64,000 nucleotides of DNA from Pseudomonadota bacterium (GTDB lineage: Bacteria > Pseudomonadota > Gammaproteobacteria > Burkholderiales > Burkholderiaceae_C), in contig JAUNHQ010000001.1 in NCBI GenBank assembly GCA_030535425.1, positions 38,219 to 102,218 on the forward strand, read 5' to 3'. A program made the translations under genes and the position numbers. Positions 1-9,623 of this stretch are shown here, piece after piece. The first letter of the stretch is position 1. Each line of letters starts with the position of its first letter. A model generated the notes under the pieces. That model worked only from the letters and a program-made list of their open reading frames with translations. It had not been told where the DNA came from and made no database searches.

Positions 1-510
1 CTGGTCTGGGTGGCCGAGCGCGACGACAACCGCGTGGCCCTGCTCGATCCACAGGCGGGCCGCGTGCTGGCGCGCGTTGCCGTGGGCGAGCACCCTTTCG
101 GCCTGCTGCTCGACGCCCCGCGCCAGCGCCTTTACGTGCTCAACGTCTACAGCAACGATGTGAGCGTGATCGACACCACCCGCCGCCGCGTCACGGCCAC
201 CTTGCCCTGCGGCGAATCGCCCTATGGCGCGGCGCTGGCCGATGGCGGACAGCGCCTGTACGTCACCAACCAGCGCGGCGACAGCCTGAGCGTGTGGCAG
301 GCCGGCAGCCTCAAGCCCCTGCCTGGTATTGACGGCCTGGGCTACCCCGAAGGCATTGCCGCCACCGGCGACACGCTGGTGGCCGTCAATTGGATGGATG
401 ACGACGCCAGCCTGATGGACGCGCGCACCGGCGCCGAGCGCGTGCGCGTGCCGGTGGGCAAAAACCCGCGCGCCTTCGGGCACTTCATCCTGCCCCCGCC
501 AAAAGGCTGA
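1..510 (+). CDS. YVTN-type beta-propeller protein, 5' end outside window
   Basis: The reading frame is open from base 1, so the gene starts upstream; about 169 residues are visible. The sequence has the repeated beta-propeller blade pattern of the YVTN family (RLYVLNVYSNDVSVID, RLYVTNQRGDSLSVWQ), each blade ending in a small-residue turn. Such periplasmic propellers accompany PQQ-dependent alcohol oxidation clusters. The next genes (MxaD-like protein, metallo-beta-lactamase-fold protein, formaldehyde dehydrogenase) fit that setting. The exact role is not known; it could be a binding or assembly factor. Family assignment is firm, pathway assignment is inference from neighbours. Confidence 0.8.
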   Translation: MVWVAERDDNRVALLDPQAGRVLARVAVGEHPFGLLLDAPRQRLYVLNVYSNDVSVIDTTRRRVTATLPCGESPYGAALADGGQRLYVTNQRGDSLSVWQAGSLKPLPGIDGLGYPEGIAATGDTLVAVNWMDDDASLMDARTGAERVRVPVGKNPRAFGHFILPPPKG

Positions 511-567
511 AGGCGCCGCGCCTGTTTTTCAATCGAGATGAATGTCAGTCAGAAAGGAGTAACAACA

Positions 568-1128
568 ATGACGACACACCTGAGCTCGCGTTTCCTGCCC
601 ACCCGCCGCTGGGCGCTGCTGGCCTCGGCCCTGGCGCTGGCCGTGGGTACAGCCGCCCACGCGCACGGCCCCACCCGGCAAAAGGTCGAAGATGCGACCA
701 CCATCCAGGCGCCCGCCGCCAAGGTGTGGGCGCTGATCAAGGACGTGGACGCACTGAAAACCTGGTACCCCAACCTCGAATCGGCCAGCGCCAGCGATGG
801 CGCGAAAAAAGGTTCCGTGCGCACCCTCAAGCTCAAGGGTGGGGGTGAGTTGGTGGAAACCATCCAGACCGCAGACGATGAAGGCATGCGCCTGAGCCTG
901 CGCGCCAAAGACGGCGGCGCGCTGCCGGTCAGCAACTACACCTCGCACCTCAAGGTCACCGCCGACGGCGACAACCAGTCCAAGGTCGAATGGCGCGGCG
1001 CCTTCTATCGCGGCTATCCCAACAACGATCCGCCGCCCGACCAAAACGACGAGGCCGCCATCAAAGCCGTTTCCGAGCTGTACAAGGCCGGCCTGGCCAA
1101 CCTGAAAAAGCAGGCCGAAGCCAAGTAA
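568..1128 (+). CDS. MxaD-like SRPBCC-fold periplasmic protein
   Basis: A 186-residue protein with an N-terminal signal peptide (RRWALLASALALAVGTAAHA) and one SRPBCC/polyketide-cyclase-like domain (pattern IQAPAAKVWALIKDVDALKTWYP). MxaD of methylotrophs belongs to this fold and aids electron transfer from methanol dehydrogenase to its cytochrome; the beta-propeller before and formaldehyde dehydrogenase after support such a role here. I chose the ATG at 568 because AGAAAGGAGT lies just upstream. An in-frame ATG at 538 would add ten residues and has no comparable ribosome-binding site. The fold is confident, the MxaD-like function is inferred. Confidence 0.75.
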   Translation: MTTHLSSRFLPTRRWALLASALALAVGTAAHAHGPTRQKVEDATTIQAPAAKVWALIKDVDALKTWYPNLESASASDGAKKGSVRTLKLKGGGELVETIQTADDEGMRLSLRAKDGGALPVSNYTSHLKVTADGDNQSKVEWRGAFYRGYPNNDPPPDQNDEAAIKAVSELYKAGLANLKKQAEAK

Positions 1129-1178
1129 ACCCACTGCTGCGGTCTTGGCCCTCAGCCCCAGGTCTGAAAGCACGCCCC

Positions 1179-2198
1179 ATGCACAGCATTCGTGTTGACA
1201 GGCGGCACTGGCTGCGCCAGGCGCTGGCCGCGGGCGGCGCAGCCTGGGGCCTGGGGGCTTGCACCTTGCGTTCTGCCGGCGGGCCGCCGCCTTCATCGGC
1301 AGCGCTGTGGGTGGCCCCCGGCATTGGCGTGCTGCCCGGCGCCGTGGGCGAGCCAGCGCCAGACAACCTGGGACGCACGGCCAACCTGGGTTTCGTCGTG
1401 GGCCGTGTGGGCGTACTGGCCGTCAATGCGGGCGTTTCTGCCAGTCATGGGCAGGCGCTGTTGCAGGCCATCGGCCAGCACACGCCTTTGCCTGTGCGCG
1501 TGGCGCTGCTCACGCAGGTGCGGCAAGAATTCGTGCTTGGCGCCAGCGCTTTGCAAGCGGCCGGCGCACGCGTGCTCATGCACGCCAGTGCTGCGCGCCT
1601 GATGGCCGGGCGCTGCGACGGCTGCCTGCGCCAGCTTCAGCAGTTGCTGAGCGAACAAGCCATGCAGCACACGCGCGTGGCCGTGCCTGACGACACGTTT
1701 GACGGCACGCAGCCCCCCGCCGCTGCGCTGGATGGCGTGGGCCGCGCCGTGCGCATCCTCAGCTTTGGGCCGGGCGGCCATTCCAGCGGTTTGGGCGCAG
1801 CCGCCGTGTGGGACGAAGACACCCGCACCCTGCTGGCTGGCGGCTTGCTCAGCGCCCAGACCATTCCCGACGTGCAAGATGCCCACCTGGAGGGCTGGCG
1901 CGCCGCCTGGGCCGCCCTGCGCGCCCTGCAGCCTGAACGCATCGTGCCTGGCTTTGGCCCCGTGGCCCAGGGCGCTGGGCAAGCCCTGGCCCTGATCGAC
2001 GCCAATGCCCGCTATCTGGAGCAGCTTAGCGACACCACCTTGCGCCTGCTGCGCCAGGGCGTGCCCTTGAGCGAAGTGGCCGAGCGCGCCCACCTGCCCG
2101 AATTTGCCACCTGGGCGCTGTACGGCAGCGTGCACCGGCGCAATGCCAGCGTGCTTTACCTGCACCACGAACGCGCCTTGCTGCGCGGCGGTGGTTGA
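1179..2198 (+). CDS. Degenerate metallo-beta-lactamase-fold protein of the quinoprotein relay type
   Basis: A 339-residue exported protein. The N terminus has a twin-arginine-like stretch (RRHWLRQALAAGG) ending in a lipobox-like LGAC. The rest follows the outline of the quinoprotein-associated zinc metallohydrolases, including GWRAAWAALRALQPERIVPGFGP near the C terminus. The zinc ligands are missing: the place of HxHxDH reads LTQVRQEF, GD(L) reads GGL, and PGHGP reads PGFGP. It is therefore unlikely to be a zinc hydrolase. The ATG at 1179 puts the signal peptide at the start; longer forms overlap the mxaD-like gene. Its stop codon overlaps the -35 box of the adhC promoter. Confidence 0.7.
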   Translation: MHSIRVDRRHWLRQALAAGGAAWGLGACTLRSAGGPPPSSAALWVAPGIGVLPGAVGEPAPDNLGRTANLGFVVGRVGVLAVNAGVSASHGQALLQAIGQHTPLPVRVALLTQVRQEFVLGASALQAAGARVLMHASAARLMAGRCDGCLRQLQQLLSEQAMQHTRVAVPDDTFDGTQPPAAALDGVGRAVRILSFGPGGHSSGLGAAAVWDEDTRTLLAGGLLSAQTIPDVQDAHLEGWRAAWAALRALQPERIVPGFGPVAQGAGQALALIDANARYLEQLSDTTLRLLRQGVPLSEVAERAHLPEFATWALYGSVHRRNASVLYLHHERALLRGGG

Positions 2199-2222
2199 CA
2201 AGCCTGCATGCATACATATACT
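2195..2222 (+). promoter_or_regulatory. Sigma-70 promoter of adhC
   Basis: TTGACA at 2195-2200 and TATACT at 2217-2222 are separated by 16 bp, close to consensus. The -35 box overlaps the stop codon of the preceding gene and the -10 box overlaps the operator at 2219-2233. The start codon of adhC is about 100 bp downstream. Confidence 0.75.
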
Positions 2223-2233
2223 CCCCCCTAGTA
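2219..2233. promoter_or_regulatory. FrmR/RcnR/CsoR-family operator overlapping the adhC -10 box
   Basis: The sequence TACT-CCCCCC-T-AGTA (on the other strand TACT-A-G6-AGTA) matches the operator form known for the DUF156 repressors RcnR and FrmR, which bind a G/C tract flanked by TACT/AGTA arms. It overlaps the -10 element, so binding would block transcription. FrmR is the formaldehyde-sensing member and the downstream gene is formaldehyde dehydrogenase. No frmR gene lies in the window. Confidence 0.75.
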
Positions 2234-2317
2234 CTTTTGGCTGCCTGCGGGCGCGCAGTGCACGTGGCGCTGCGGCTTGGGCTGTGGGGGCAGTTTTTTT
2301 CTCTGATCCACCGATGA

Positions 2318-3448
<1,131 letters not shown>

Positions 3449-3497
3449 TCTTTTGAAACAAACCCACAAGCCCTGGCACGTGAAATGCCCGTGGCTA

Positions 3498-3532
3498 TAA
3501 AAAAACGGGCGCATTCAGCGCCCGTTTTTTTG
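3498..3532 (+). terminator. Rho-independent terminator after adhC
   Basis: A stem ACGGGCGC / GCGCCCGT with loop ATTCA at about 3505-3525 is followed by a run of seven T. Flanking A-rich sequence makes it usable from both sides. Confidence 0.9.
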
Positions 3533-3599
3533 CGCAGGCCAGCAAAGCCACCTACAGCACTTGCAAAGCCGCCCTCCGAAGACCCAGTAGAGCCCCAAT

Positions 3600-3657
3600 A
3601 AAAAAGGCCATTTGCGCTTTATATACAATGGTTTTAAGCTATTTAAATAATAGCAAT
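3600..3657 (+). repeat. Dispersed hairpin repeat, copy 1
   Basis: Starts with AAAAAGGCCATTTGCGC and ends with the hairpin GCTATT-TAAAT-AATAGC. It sits at the 3' end of rlmD, and its last bases run into the rlmD stop codon. The rest of the 3449-3656 gap holds only the adhC terminator and short unassigned sequence. Confidence 0.85.
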
Positions 3658-5105
3658 TAACACTCAAACACGGCCACGCTCTCCACATGCGCAGTGTGGG
3701 GAAACATGTTGACCACGCCAGCGGCGGTGCAGCGGTAGCCGGCCTGGTGCACCAGCAAACCCGCGTCGCGCGCCAAGGTGGCGGGGTTGCAGCTGACGTA
3801 GACGATGCGGCGCGGGGGCTGCCAGTGTTCGGCCCCGGGGGGCAGGGGCTCGGCGCCTTCGGCGCCCAGGCGCGCCTGGTGGATGGCGGCCAGAGCCTTG
3901 ACGAGGGCGAAGGCGCCTTCGCGCGGGGGATCGACGAGCCAGCGGTCGGCCGTGCCGTCGGCCAGCAGCTGGGCGGCGGTCATGTCAAACAGGTTGCGCG
4001 CGGCAAAGCCGGTGGCCGCCAGGGTGTGGCCGGCGGGCAGGCGGGATTGGTTGTGCACGAAGTTGGCGCGCGCTCGCTCGACCAGCGCGGCGCTGCCTTC
4101 AATGCCCAGCACCTGGCCGGCGCGGGTGGCGATGGGCAGGGTGAAGTTGCCCAGGCCGCAGAACCAGTCGATGACGCGCTCGTGCGGCTGCGCCTGCAAA
4201 AGCTGCAGCGCGCGGGTGACCAGCACGCGGTTGATGTGCGGGTTGACCTGGGTGAAGTCGGTGGGCTTGAAGGGCATGTGAATGCCGAATTCAGGTAGGG
4301 TATAGCTGAGCGTGGGGCCGCCTTCGTCCAGCAGGTGCACGGTGTCTGGCCCCTTGGGTTGCAGCCACCATTGCAGCGCCTGGGCGCCGCTGTGGCGGGC
4401 GGCAAAGTCGCGCAGCCGCTGCTGGTCGGCGGCCGACAATGGCTGCAAGTGGCGCAGCACCAAGGCGGTCACGCCCTCGCCGCAGGCCAGCTCGATTTGC
4501 GGGCAGGTGTCGCGCGCATCCAGCGCCATGATGAGCTGGCGCAGCGGCAGCAGCAAGGCGTTGACGTGCGCAGGCAGCACGGGGCATTGGCGCATATCGG
4601 CCACGTAGCGGCTTTTGCGCTCGTGAAAGCCGATCAGCACCTCGCCCTTCTTGGCCACGTGGCGCACCGACAGGCGCGCGCGCCAGCGGTAGCCCCAGGC
4701 CGGGCCTTCAATGGGCCGCAGCATCAGCGCCGGGCGTACCTTGCCCAGGTGCCAAAGGTTGTCTTCCAGCACGCGCTGCTTGACGGCCACTTGCGCGGCG
4801 GGGTCGATGTGCTGCATCTTGCAGCCGCCGCAGGCGCCCTGGTGCAGGCCAAAGTGCGGGCAGCGCGGGCGCACGCGCAGGCTGCTGGGGCGGTGCACGG
4901 CGGTGAGGGTGGCCGCTTCCCACTGGTTTTTGCGCTTGGTGACCTGGGCGCTGACCCATTCGCCAGGCAGCGCGCCGTCCACGAAGACCACTTTGCCCTC
5001 GGGGCGGCGGGCAATGCCCTGGGCGTCCAGGTCGATCGTGTCGATGTGCAGCCAGTCATCGGGCACGGCAGGGGCCAAGGCAGCAGGCACAGTCGCGTCG
5101 TTCAT
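3657..5105 (-). CDS. rlmD: 23S rRNA (uracil-1939-C5)-methyltransferase RlmD
   Basis: A 482-residue member of the TrmA/RlmD family that methylates U1939 of 23S rRNA using S-adenosylmethionine. The N terminus has a TRAM-like OB domain ([21 protein letters not shown]), then the iron-sulphur cysteines CPHFG...CGGCKMQH. The C-terminal Rossmann domain has [14 protein letters not shown], and [12 protein letters not shown] contains the catalytic cysteine. The stop codon lies in a dispersed repeat. In related betaproteobacteria this gene follows rpoS downstream of nlpD; here it follows nlpD directly. Confidence 0.94.
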   Translation of the reverse strand: MNDATVPAALAPAVPDDWLHIDTIDLDAQGIARRPEGKVVFVDGALPGEWVSAQVTKRKNQWEAATLTAVHRPSSLRVRPRCPHFGLHQGACGGCKMQHIDPAAQVAVKQRVLEDNLWHLGKVRPALMLRPIEGPAWGYRWRARLSVRHVAKKGEVLIGFHERKSRYVADMRQCPVLPAHVNALLLPLRQLIMALDARDTCPQIELACGEGVTALVLRHLQPLSAADQQRLRDFAARHSGAQALQWWLQPKGPDTVHLLDEGGPTLSYTLPEFGIHMPFKPTDFTQVNPHINRVLVTRALQLLQAQPHERVIDWFCGLGNFTLPIATRAGQVLGIEGSAALVERARANFVHNQSRLPAGHTLAATGFAARNLFDMTAAQLLADGTADRWLVDPPREGAFALVKALAAIHQARLGAEGAEPLPPGAEHWQPPRRIVYVSCNPATLARDAGLLVHQAGYRCTAAGVVNMFPHTAHVESVAVFEC

Positions 5106-5232
5106 GATGAAAAGTGACCGCCAGCGTCTGCATAGGCAGGCGCTGGCGACAATGGTGGGTCACAAAAAGGTCGGGCAACCGCCCGCACAGCGTGCGCCGC
5201 GGGAGGACGTGCGCCACGTCGCAGACAGCTTG

Positions 5233-6099
5233 TCAGCGCGCAGGCAAGTACCGGGCGGGATCCACAGGCTTGCCCGAGCGGCGGATTTCAAAGTGCAGCT
5301 TCACGCGGTCGGCATCGGTGTTGCCCATTTCCGCGATCTTCTGGCCTTTTTTGACGGTCTGGTCTTCCTTGACCAGCAAGGTCTGGTTGTGCGCGTAGGC
5401 GGTCAGGAAGGTGTTGTTGTGCTTGAGGATGATGAGGTTGCCATAGCCGCGCAGGCCCGCGCCCGCGTAGACCACGCGGCCATCGGCAGCCGCCAGAACA
5501 GGATCACCAGCCTTGCCGCCAATGCCCAGGCCTTTGTTCTTGGCCTCGTCAAACCCTGCCACCAGCGGGCCGCTGGCTGGCCAGATGAAAGCCACATCAT
5601 CTGCACCTGCCGATGGCGGGGTAGAGCCGGACGTGGCCGGCGGCGTGGGGCTGGGCGCGGCAGCCACACCCGGCGTGGTTTGCGTGGCCACAGGCGGGCG
5701 CGGAGCGCTGGCTGGCGCGGCCGGCTCAGCGACAGAGGCCGTGGCCACAGGCGCTGGCGCGGGGGCAGGAGGGGAAACCGCTGATCCCGCAGGCGGCACC
5801 ACGCGAAGCACCTGACCGACTTCGATCACGTTGGGGTTGTCCAGTTGGTTCCAGCGCACGATGTCACGCCATGGCCGGCCCACCTCATTGGCGATACGCA
5901 TGATCGTGTCGCCAGGGCGCACGGTGTAAAAGCCGGGTTTGCCTGCATTTTCAGCGCCAGGCAACGTGGCGGGATCCACGCGTGGCACACCAGCGGTACG
6001 GTCTTCGACAGGCGCGTGGTTGGGCGATGAAGTGCTGCAGCCAGCCAGCAAGGCGGCGAGCAGCAAGGAAATCCAAGTCTTGCGACCGGAGCATTGCAT
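5233..6099 (-). CDS. nlpD: NlpD-type lipoprotein, LysM plus degenerate M23 domain
   Basis: A 288-residue lipoprotein with a signal sequence ending LLAALLAGC. A LysM domain (about 58-102) binds peptidoglycan, a Pro/Ala-rich linker follows, and a C-terminal LytM/M23 domain occupies about 185-288. The LytM domain keeps AYAHN and LHFEI, but the first metal ligand site reads NKGLGIGG rather than HxxxD, as in NlpD proteins that activate amidases rather than cut peptidoglycan. It is the last gene of surE-pcm-nlpD. The expected rpoS is absent downstream. Confidence 0.9.
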   Translation of the reverse strand: MQCSGRKTWISLLLAALLAGCSTSSPNHAPVEDRTAGVPRVDPATLPGAENAGKPGFYTVRPGDTIMRIANEVGRPWRDIVRWNQLDNPNVIEVGQVLRVVPPAGSAVSPPAPAPAPVATASVAEPAAPASAPRPPVATQTTPGVAAAPSPTPPATSGSTPPSAGADDVAFIWPASGPLVAGFDEAKNKGLGIGGKAGDPVLAAADGRVVYAGAGLRGYGNLIILKHNNTFLTAYAHNQTLLVKEDQTVKKGQKIAEMGNTDADRVKLHFEIRRSGKPVDPARYLPAR

Positions 6100-6169
6100 A
6101 GAAAAAACCTTCCCGTTGTATGAGGGGCCAGCGCCTTCAACAGGCTTTTAGACGGGCTGAGCCAGCCCT

Positions 6170-7018
6170 TTAGGCCACCCCGGATTTTAGAGGCACGAAG
6201 TTCACCGCCTCCAGCACGCTCTGGCGTATGCCCTGGCGGGATTTGTCGATGACCACCAACGCCTGTTGCCCCGGCGCTGTGACGATGGGCGCCACCATGC
6301 GCCCACCCCATGCCAGCTGGTCAATCCATGCCTGCGGAACAGCCTCGCCGCCAGCAGCGGCCACGATGCCCGCATAAGGCGCCCCCTTGGCAAACCCCGC
6401 CATGCCGTCACCCAGGATGAGATGAACGTTGGCAATGCGCAAGGGGCGCAGGTTAGCGCGGGCTTTTTCGTGCAGATCGCGCAAGCGCTCGATGCTGTAC
6501 ACCTCGCTGGCGATCTGGCCCAGCACCACGGCCTGGTAGCCGCAGCCAGTGCCAACGTCCAGCACGCGGCCCAGGCGCCCATCCTCTCCGCGCAGCCCCC
6601 CTTGCATGAGCAGCTCCAGCATGCGCGCCACCACGCTGGGCTTGCTGATGGTCTGGCCCAGGCCAATGGGCAGCGCCGTGTCTTCATACGCCTGAGGCAC
6701 CAGGGCACTGTCAACGAAGCGGTGTCGATCCACGGCGCCCATGGCACGCAGCACCGATGGATCGCTGATGCCCTCTGCCGCCAGCGCCTGCACCATGCGC
6801 ACGCGCGCGGGCACAGGATCGCGTGCAGGCGGCATGCCAGCGCCTACCCCCCCCGGTGCCACAGATGCTGCTGGCAGGCCTGCAGGCCGGGGCTGTGAGG
6901 GCACCGCGAATGCCTGGGGAACAGGCGTCAGGCGACGTGGCGCGGCAGGGCCGCCTGCAGGGCGTCCCCCCAGGTCAATGCGTGCCGGAAAACCGGGACG
7001 TGGCGGCGGCGCAGCCAT
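6170..7018 (-). CDS. pcm: Protein-L-isoaspartate O-methyltransferase
   Basis: A 282-residue methyltransferase that repairs isoaspartyl residues. The motifs DVGTGCGYQAVVLGQ (SAM binding) and the upstream LGQTISKPSVVARMLELL are diagnostic. The first 60 or so residues are a Pro/Ala-rich extension beyond the usual 210-residue enzyme, so translation might begin further in. The chosen ATG overlaps the surE stop as TGATG, which indicates translational coupling. It acts in the cytoplasm. Confidence 0.92.
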   Translation of the reverse strand: MAAPPPRPGFPARIDLGGRPAGGPAAPRRLTPVPQAFAVPSQPRPAGLPAASVAPGGVGAGMPPARDPVPARVRMVQALAAEGISDPSVLRAMGAVDRHRFVDSALVPQAYEDTALPIGLGQTISKPSVVARMLELLMQGGLRGEDGRLGRVLDVGTGCGYQAVVLGQIASEVYSIERLRDLHEKARANLRPLRIANVHLILGDGMAGFAKGAPYAGIVAAAGGEAVPQAWIDQLAWGGRMVAPIVTAPGQQALVVIDKSRQGIRQSVLEAVNFVPLKSGVA

Positions 7019-7803
7019 CAGCCCTGCCCTTCTTTCTGGCCACTCTCGGCCAGCATGTGCTTGAGCCCTTGCGACCAATAGGCCAGCGCCTCGTGGTCGG
7101 TCAAGTCCACCTTCAGCGGGGTAATGGCCACGTGGCCTTGCGCGGTGGCATGAAAGTCGGTGCCCTCGGCGGCATCGGCGGCGGGGCCGGCGCCGCCAAT
7201 CCAGTACATGGTGTCGCCGCGCGGGCTGGGCATGGTGATGACTTTTTCCGCCGCATGGCGGCGGCCCAGGCGGCACACCTTGGGCGGCTTGATTTGCTCG
7301 GCCGGCAGGTTGGGGATGTTCACGTTCAGCAACCAGGGGCGTCCGCCTTCGAGCGCGTGCGTGCCGATGCGCCGCACCAGCTCGCCTGCCTGCGCGGCGG
7401 CAGCATCCAGGTGCGCCCAGCCCTTGTCGGTTTGCGAAAAGGCAATGGCGGGAATGCCGAACAAATACCCTTCCATGGCCGCGCCCACGGTGCCGCTGTA
7501 AATGGTGTCGTCGCCCATGTTGGCGCCGTTGTTGATGCCTGAAACCACCAGGTCGGGCCGGTAATCCAGCAGCCCCGTCAAGGCAATGTGCACGCAGTCG
7601 GCCGGGGTGCCGTTGACGTAGCGAAAGCCGTTGGCGGCCTGGTGCACGTACAGCGGCGAGTGCAGGGTGAGCGCGTTGGACTTGGCGCTGTTGTTGTGCT
7701 CGGGCGCGACCACCTCCACCTCGGCAAAAGCCGACAGCGCTGCGTGCAGCGCCACGATGCCGGGAGCTTGAAAGCCGTCGTCGTTGCTGAGCAGAATTTT
7801 CAT
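7018..7803 (-). CDS. surE: 5'/3'-nucleotidase SurE
   Basis: A 261-residue survival protein and metal-dependent nucleoside monophosphatase. The start [10 protein letters not shown] holds the two metal-binding aspartates; [16 protein letters not shown] and [19 protein letters not shown] complete the active site. The ATG at 7803 is chosen because homologues begin exactly there; an upstream in-frame start would add an unsupported 23 residues. It is first in surE-pcm-nlpD. Confidence 0.95.
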   Translation of the reverse strand: MKILLSNDDGFQAPGIVALHAALSAFAEVEVVAPEHNNSAKSNALTLHSPLYVHQAANGFRYVNGTPADCVHIALTGLLDYRPDLVVSGINNGANMGDDTIYSGTVGAAMEGYLFGIPAIAFSQTDKGWAHLDAAAAQAGELVRRIGTHALEGGRPWLLNVNIPNLPAEQIKPPKVCRLGRRHAAEKVITMPSPRGDTMYWIGGAGPAADAAEGTDFHATAQGHVAITPLKVDLTDHEALAYWSQGLKHMLAESGQKEGQG

Positions 7804-8301
7804 GAAAAAGGCCGAGATCGCGTTTGCAACGGATTGTAGGGTGCGCTGGGCATCCGTGTTCCCATTCACCATCCAGTATCAGTGCATACCAATGCTGGTA
7901 TCGCTGCAAATGAATAAAAAATGCCATTCGCGCGCTATACAAAACAAATGTTAGCTACATAAAATATAGCAATCATTGTCTTGCCAACGATAGGGCGCAA
8001 GTTGCCGCGCCCATCTGCCGACACACACCGGGCACATTCAAATGCTGAGGACCATTGACGAACACGGCTGATCCACCTCCATCCAGCGCCTGGAGCACTG
8101 CACGCCACTTCTTGATTGAAGTAAAAATTTGGCAATTGCGACATCCGGCTGGCGCCCTCACTGCCCGCAAGCTGCCTGCCCCGGGCACAATGCCGCTTTA
8201 CCGTCATCTGCCCGTATGAGATGCATGGCTTTTCGGCATGTGCCATGCCCAGCCGTCCTCTGAGGGCTCCATTTCTTCCTTGCTACACCCGCCATCGCTG
8301 C
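7804..8301. other. Intergenic region between surE and the zinc-ribbon gene
   Basis: About 500 bp between divergent genes. It contains repeat copy 2 at 7915-7974 and otherwise no convincing gene or RNA. Promoters for surE and the zinc-ribbon gene should lie here but I cannot assign boxes with confidence. Confidence 0.6.
7915..7974 (+). repeat. Dispersed hairpin repeat, copy 2
   Basis: Diverged copy: AAAAAATGCCATTCGCGCGC followed by the arm pair GCTA...TAGC (GCTACATAAAATATAGC). Confidence 0.75.
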
Positions 8302-9087
8302 ATGCCACTGACCTGTTCCAAATGCGGCGCCGAGAATCGGGATTCGGCCAAGTTCTGCCTCAAATGCGCCCACCAACTGGTGCCATTGCAGCCCGCCGCC
8401 GCTCCCACATCCTCCACCAAGACACGCAAACGGCGCCGGCAGCGCCTGCCCCACACGCTGTATATGGAGTGGGTAGACAACGCCCCAAGACCACCCTGGC
8501 GCCTGATTGCCGCCACCGCCGTGCTGCTGACTGGCGCTGCCCTCTGGGCATTGCTGCTGCCCCCCCAGCACACCGTTGCTGTCAAACATGCCCGTGACGC
8601 CCAGGCCGCTACCGGCCGCCCTGCCCTCGACGCCGCCACACCCCAGGCTCCTCCTTCCGCCTCAGCCTCTCATGTACCTGCACCGCAGCCCCTGACGGTC
8701 ACAGCATCGGCAGCGTTGGGCGCACCCAGCCCTGAAACTTTTCTTGCCTCGCTGGACGCGCCACGCCAAGCTGCACCAGCCCAAAACCCACCGCAAGCAA
8801 CTGCCACGCGCACGCCAGCACCTGCACGCACCAAAGCACGTCCCCCCGTGCCAGCCACCCCACCCCAGCCACCGGCTGCACCTCCGGCACCACCGCCAGC
8901 AGCTCCGCCACAGCCAGCCCTTGCGCCCACCGCGCCACCCCCACCATCCACACTGTGTGCAGATAGCCGATTCATTGCCCATGCCATCTGCCTTCAAACT
9001 GAATGCGACAAGCCTGGACGGCACCAACACCCGCAGTGCGTGCGCATGCGTGAGCAGCAAGAGGTCTTGCGCAGCAGAAGCAACTAA
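8302..9087 (+). CDS. Zinc-ribbon single-pass membrane protein with proline-rich linker
   Basis: A 261-residue protein of unknown function. It begins with a zinc ribbon (CSKCG...CLKC, residues 5-25), then a basic patch (KTRKRRRQR), and one membrane segment (LIAATAVLLTGAALWALLL, about 75-95). A long Pro/Ala/Thr-rich linker leads to a C-terminal cysteine module CADSRFIAHAICLQTECDKPG...CVRMREQ. The layout suggests a cytoplasmic zinc ribbon joined to an extracytoplasmic cysteine domain. I chose the ATG at 8302 because the ribbon starts immediately. It flanks the insertion site of the integrative element. Confidence 0.75.
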   Translation: MPLTCSKCGAENRDSAKFCLKCAHQLVPLQPAAAPTSSTKTRKRRRQRLPHTLYMEWVDNAPRPPWRLIAATAVLLTGAALWALLLPPQHTVAVKHARDAQAATGRPALDAATPQAPPSASASHVPAPQPLTVTASAALGAPSPETFLASLDAPRQAAPAQNPPQATATRTPAPARTKARPPVPATPPQPPAAPPAPPPAAPPQPALAPTAPPPPSTLCADSRFIAHAICLQTECDKPGRHQHPQCVRMREQQEVLRSRSN

Positions 9088-9462
9088 GGACTCTTGCACA
9101 TGTTGTTTGTCTGCCAGTGTGCGTAGTCATCCTGGATGCCAGAACAACCCTGCTCGCCGAGGTGTTTTTTTGCCTGTGCTGACCTAAAAAGCAATACGTC
9201 AGAGATGCGCACACCACTTGCCGCTGGAGGGCACTTCCAGAAGAAGAGAGGCATACCCCTTCAGAATCAAACAGCTAATGCGCCTTTTCTGTGGGTTTGG
9301 CGGCATGAAAGCGACACCCGCCAGGGAGCATGAAGGAAGGTCCGGGGCAAACAAGGGACAACAGATGAGGCCCCCCAGAGTTCTGCCCGGCTGCCAATGG
9401 ATGCCGCAGCAGAAAGAGAAATCCGCCAGGCCCGGATGATTACGGACGCTGGCGGACGATGC
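9088..9462. other. Non-coding stretch next to the element boundary
   Basis: No convincing gene. An arm pair CCGCCAG (9423-9429) / CTGGCGG (9449-9455) lies immediately outside the left attachment repeat. Short frames here lack ribosome-binding sites and family signatures. Confidence 0.5.
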
Positions 9463-9480
9463 AATGGTCGGCGTGGCGGG
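9463..9480. repeat. Left attachment site copy (att direct repeat)
   Basis: AATGGTCGGCGTGGCGGG, identical to 15723-15740 at the 3' end of tRNA-Pro. Similarity stops at the next base. Confidence 0.88.
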
Positions 9481-9623
9481 GATACAGTGCTTGCCCGTCT
9501 CTGCCCACTCTACGAGGGAAGCGCGGAGAAGCGGTAAATCACCCTTCGCGGGAATCCGTACTTTATTCCCTTCTCGGGGTGCGGACAAGGGGAGTTTTCG
9601 ACAGCCGCGCCGACCGCCACATG

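Noticed and set aside
7019-7942. N-terminal extension of pcm to 590 residues
   Set aside because: The extension overlaps surE in another frame and is Arg/Gly/Ala-rich nonsense; TGATG coupling fixes the start at 7018.
9199-9588. A 129-residue minus-strand frame across the left att site
   Set aside because: No ribosome-binding site or family signature, and it would span the element boundary.
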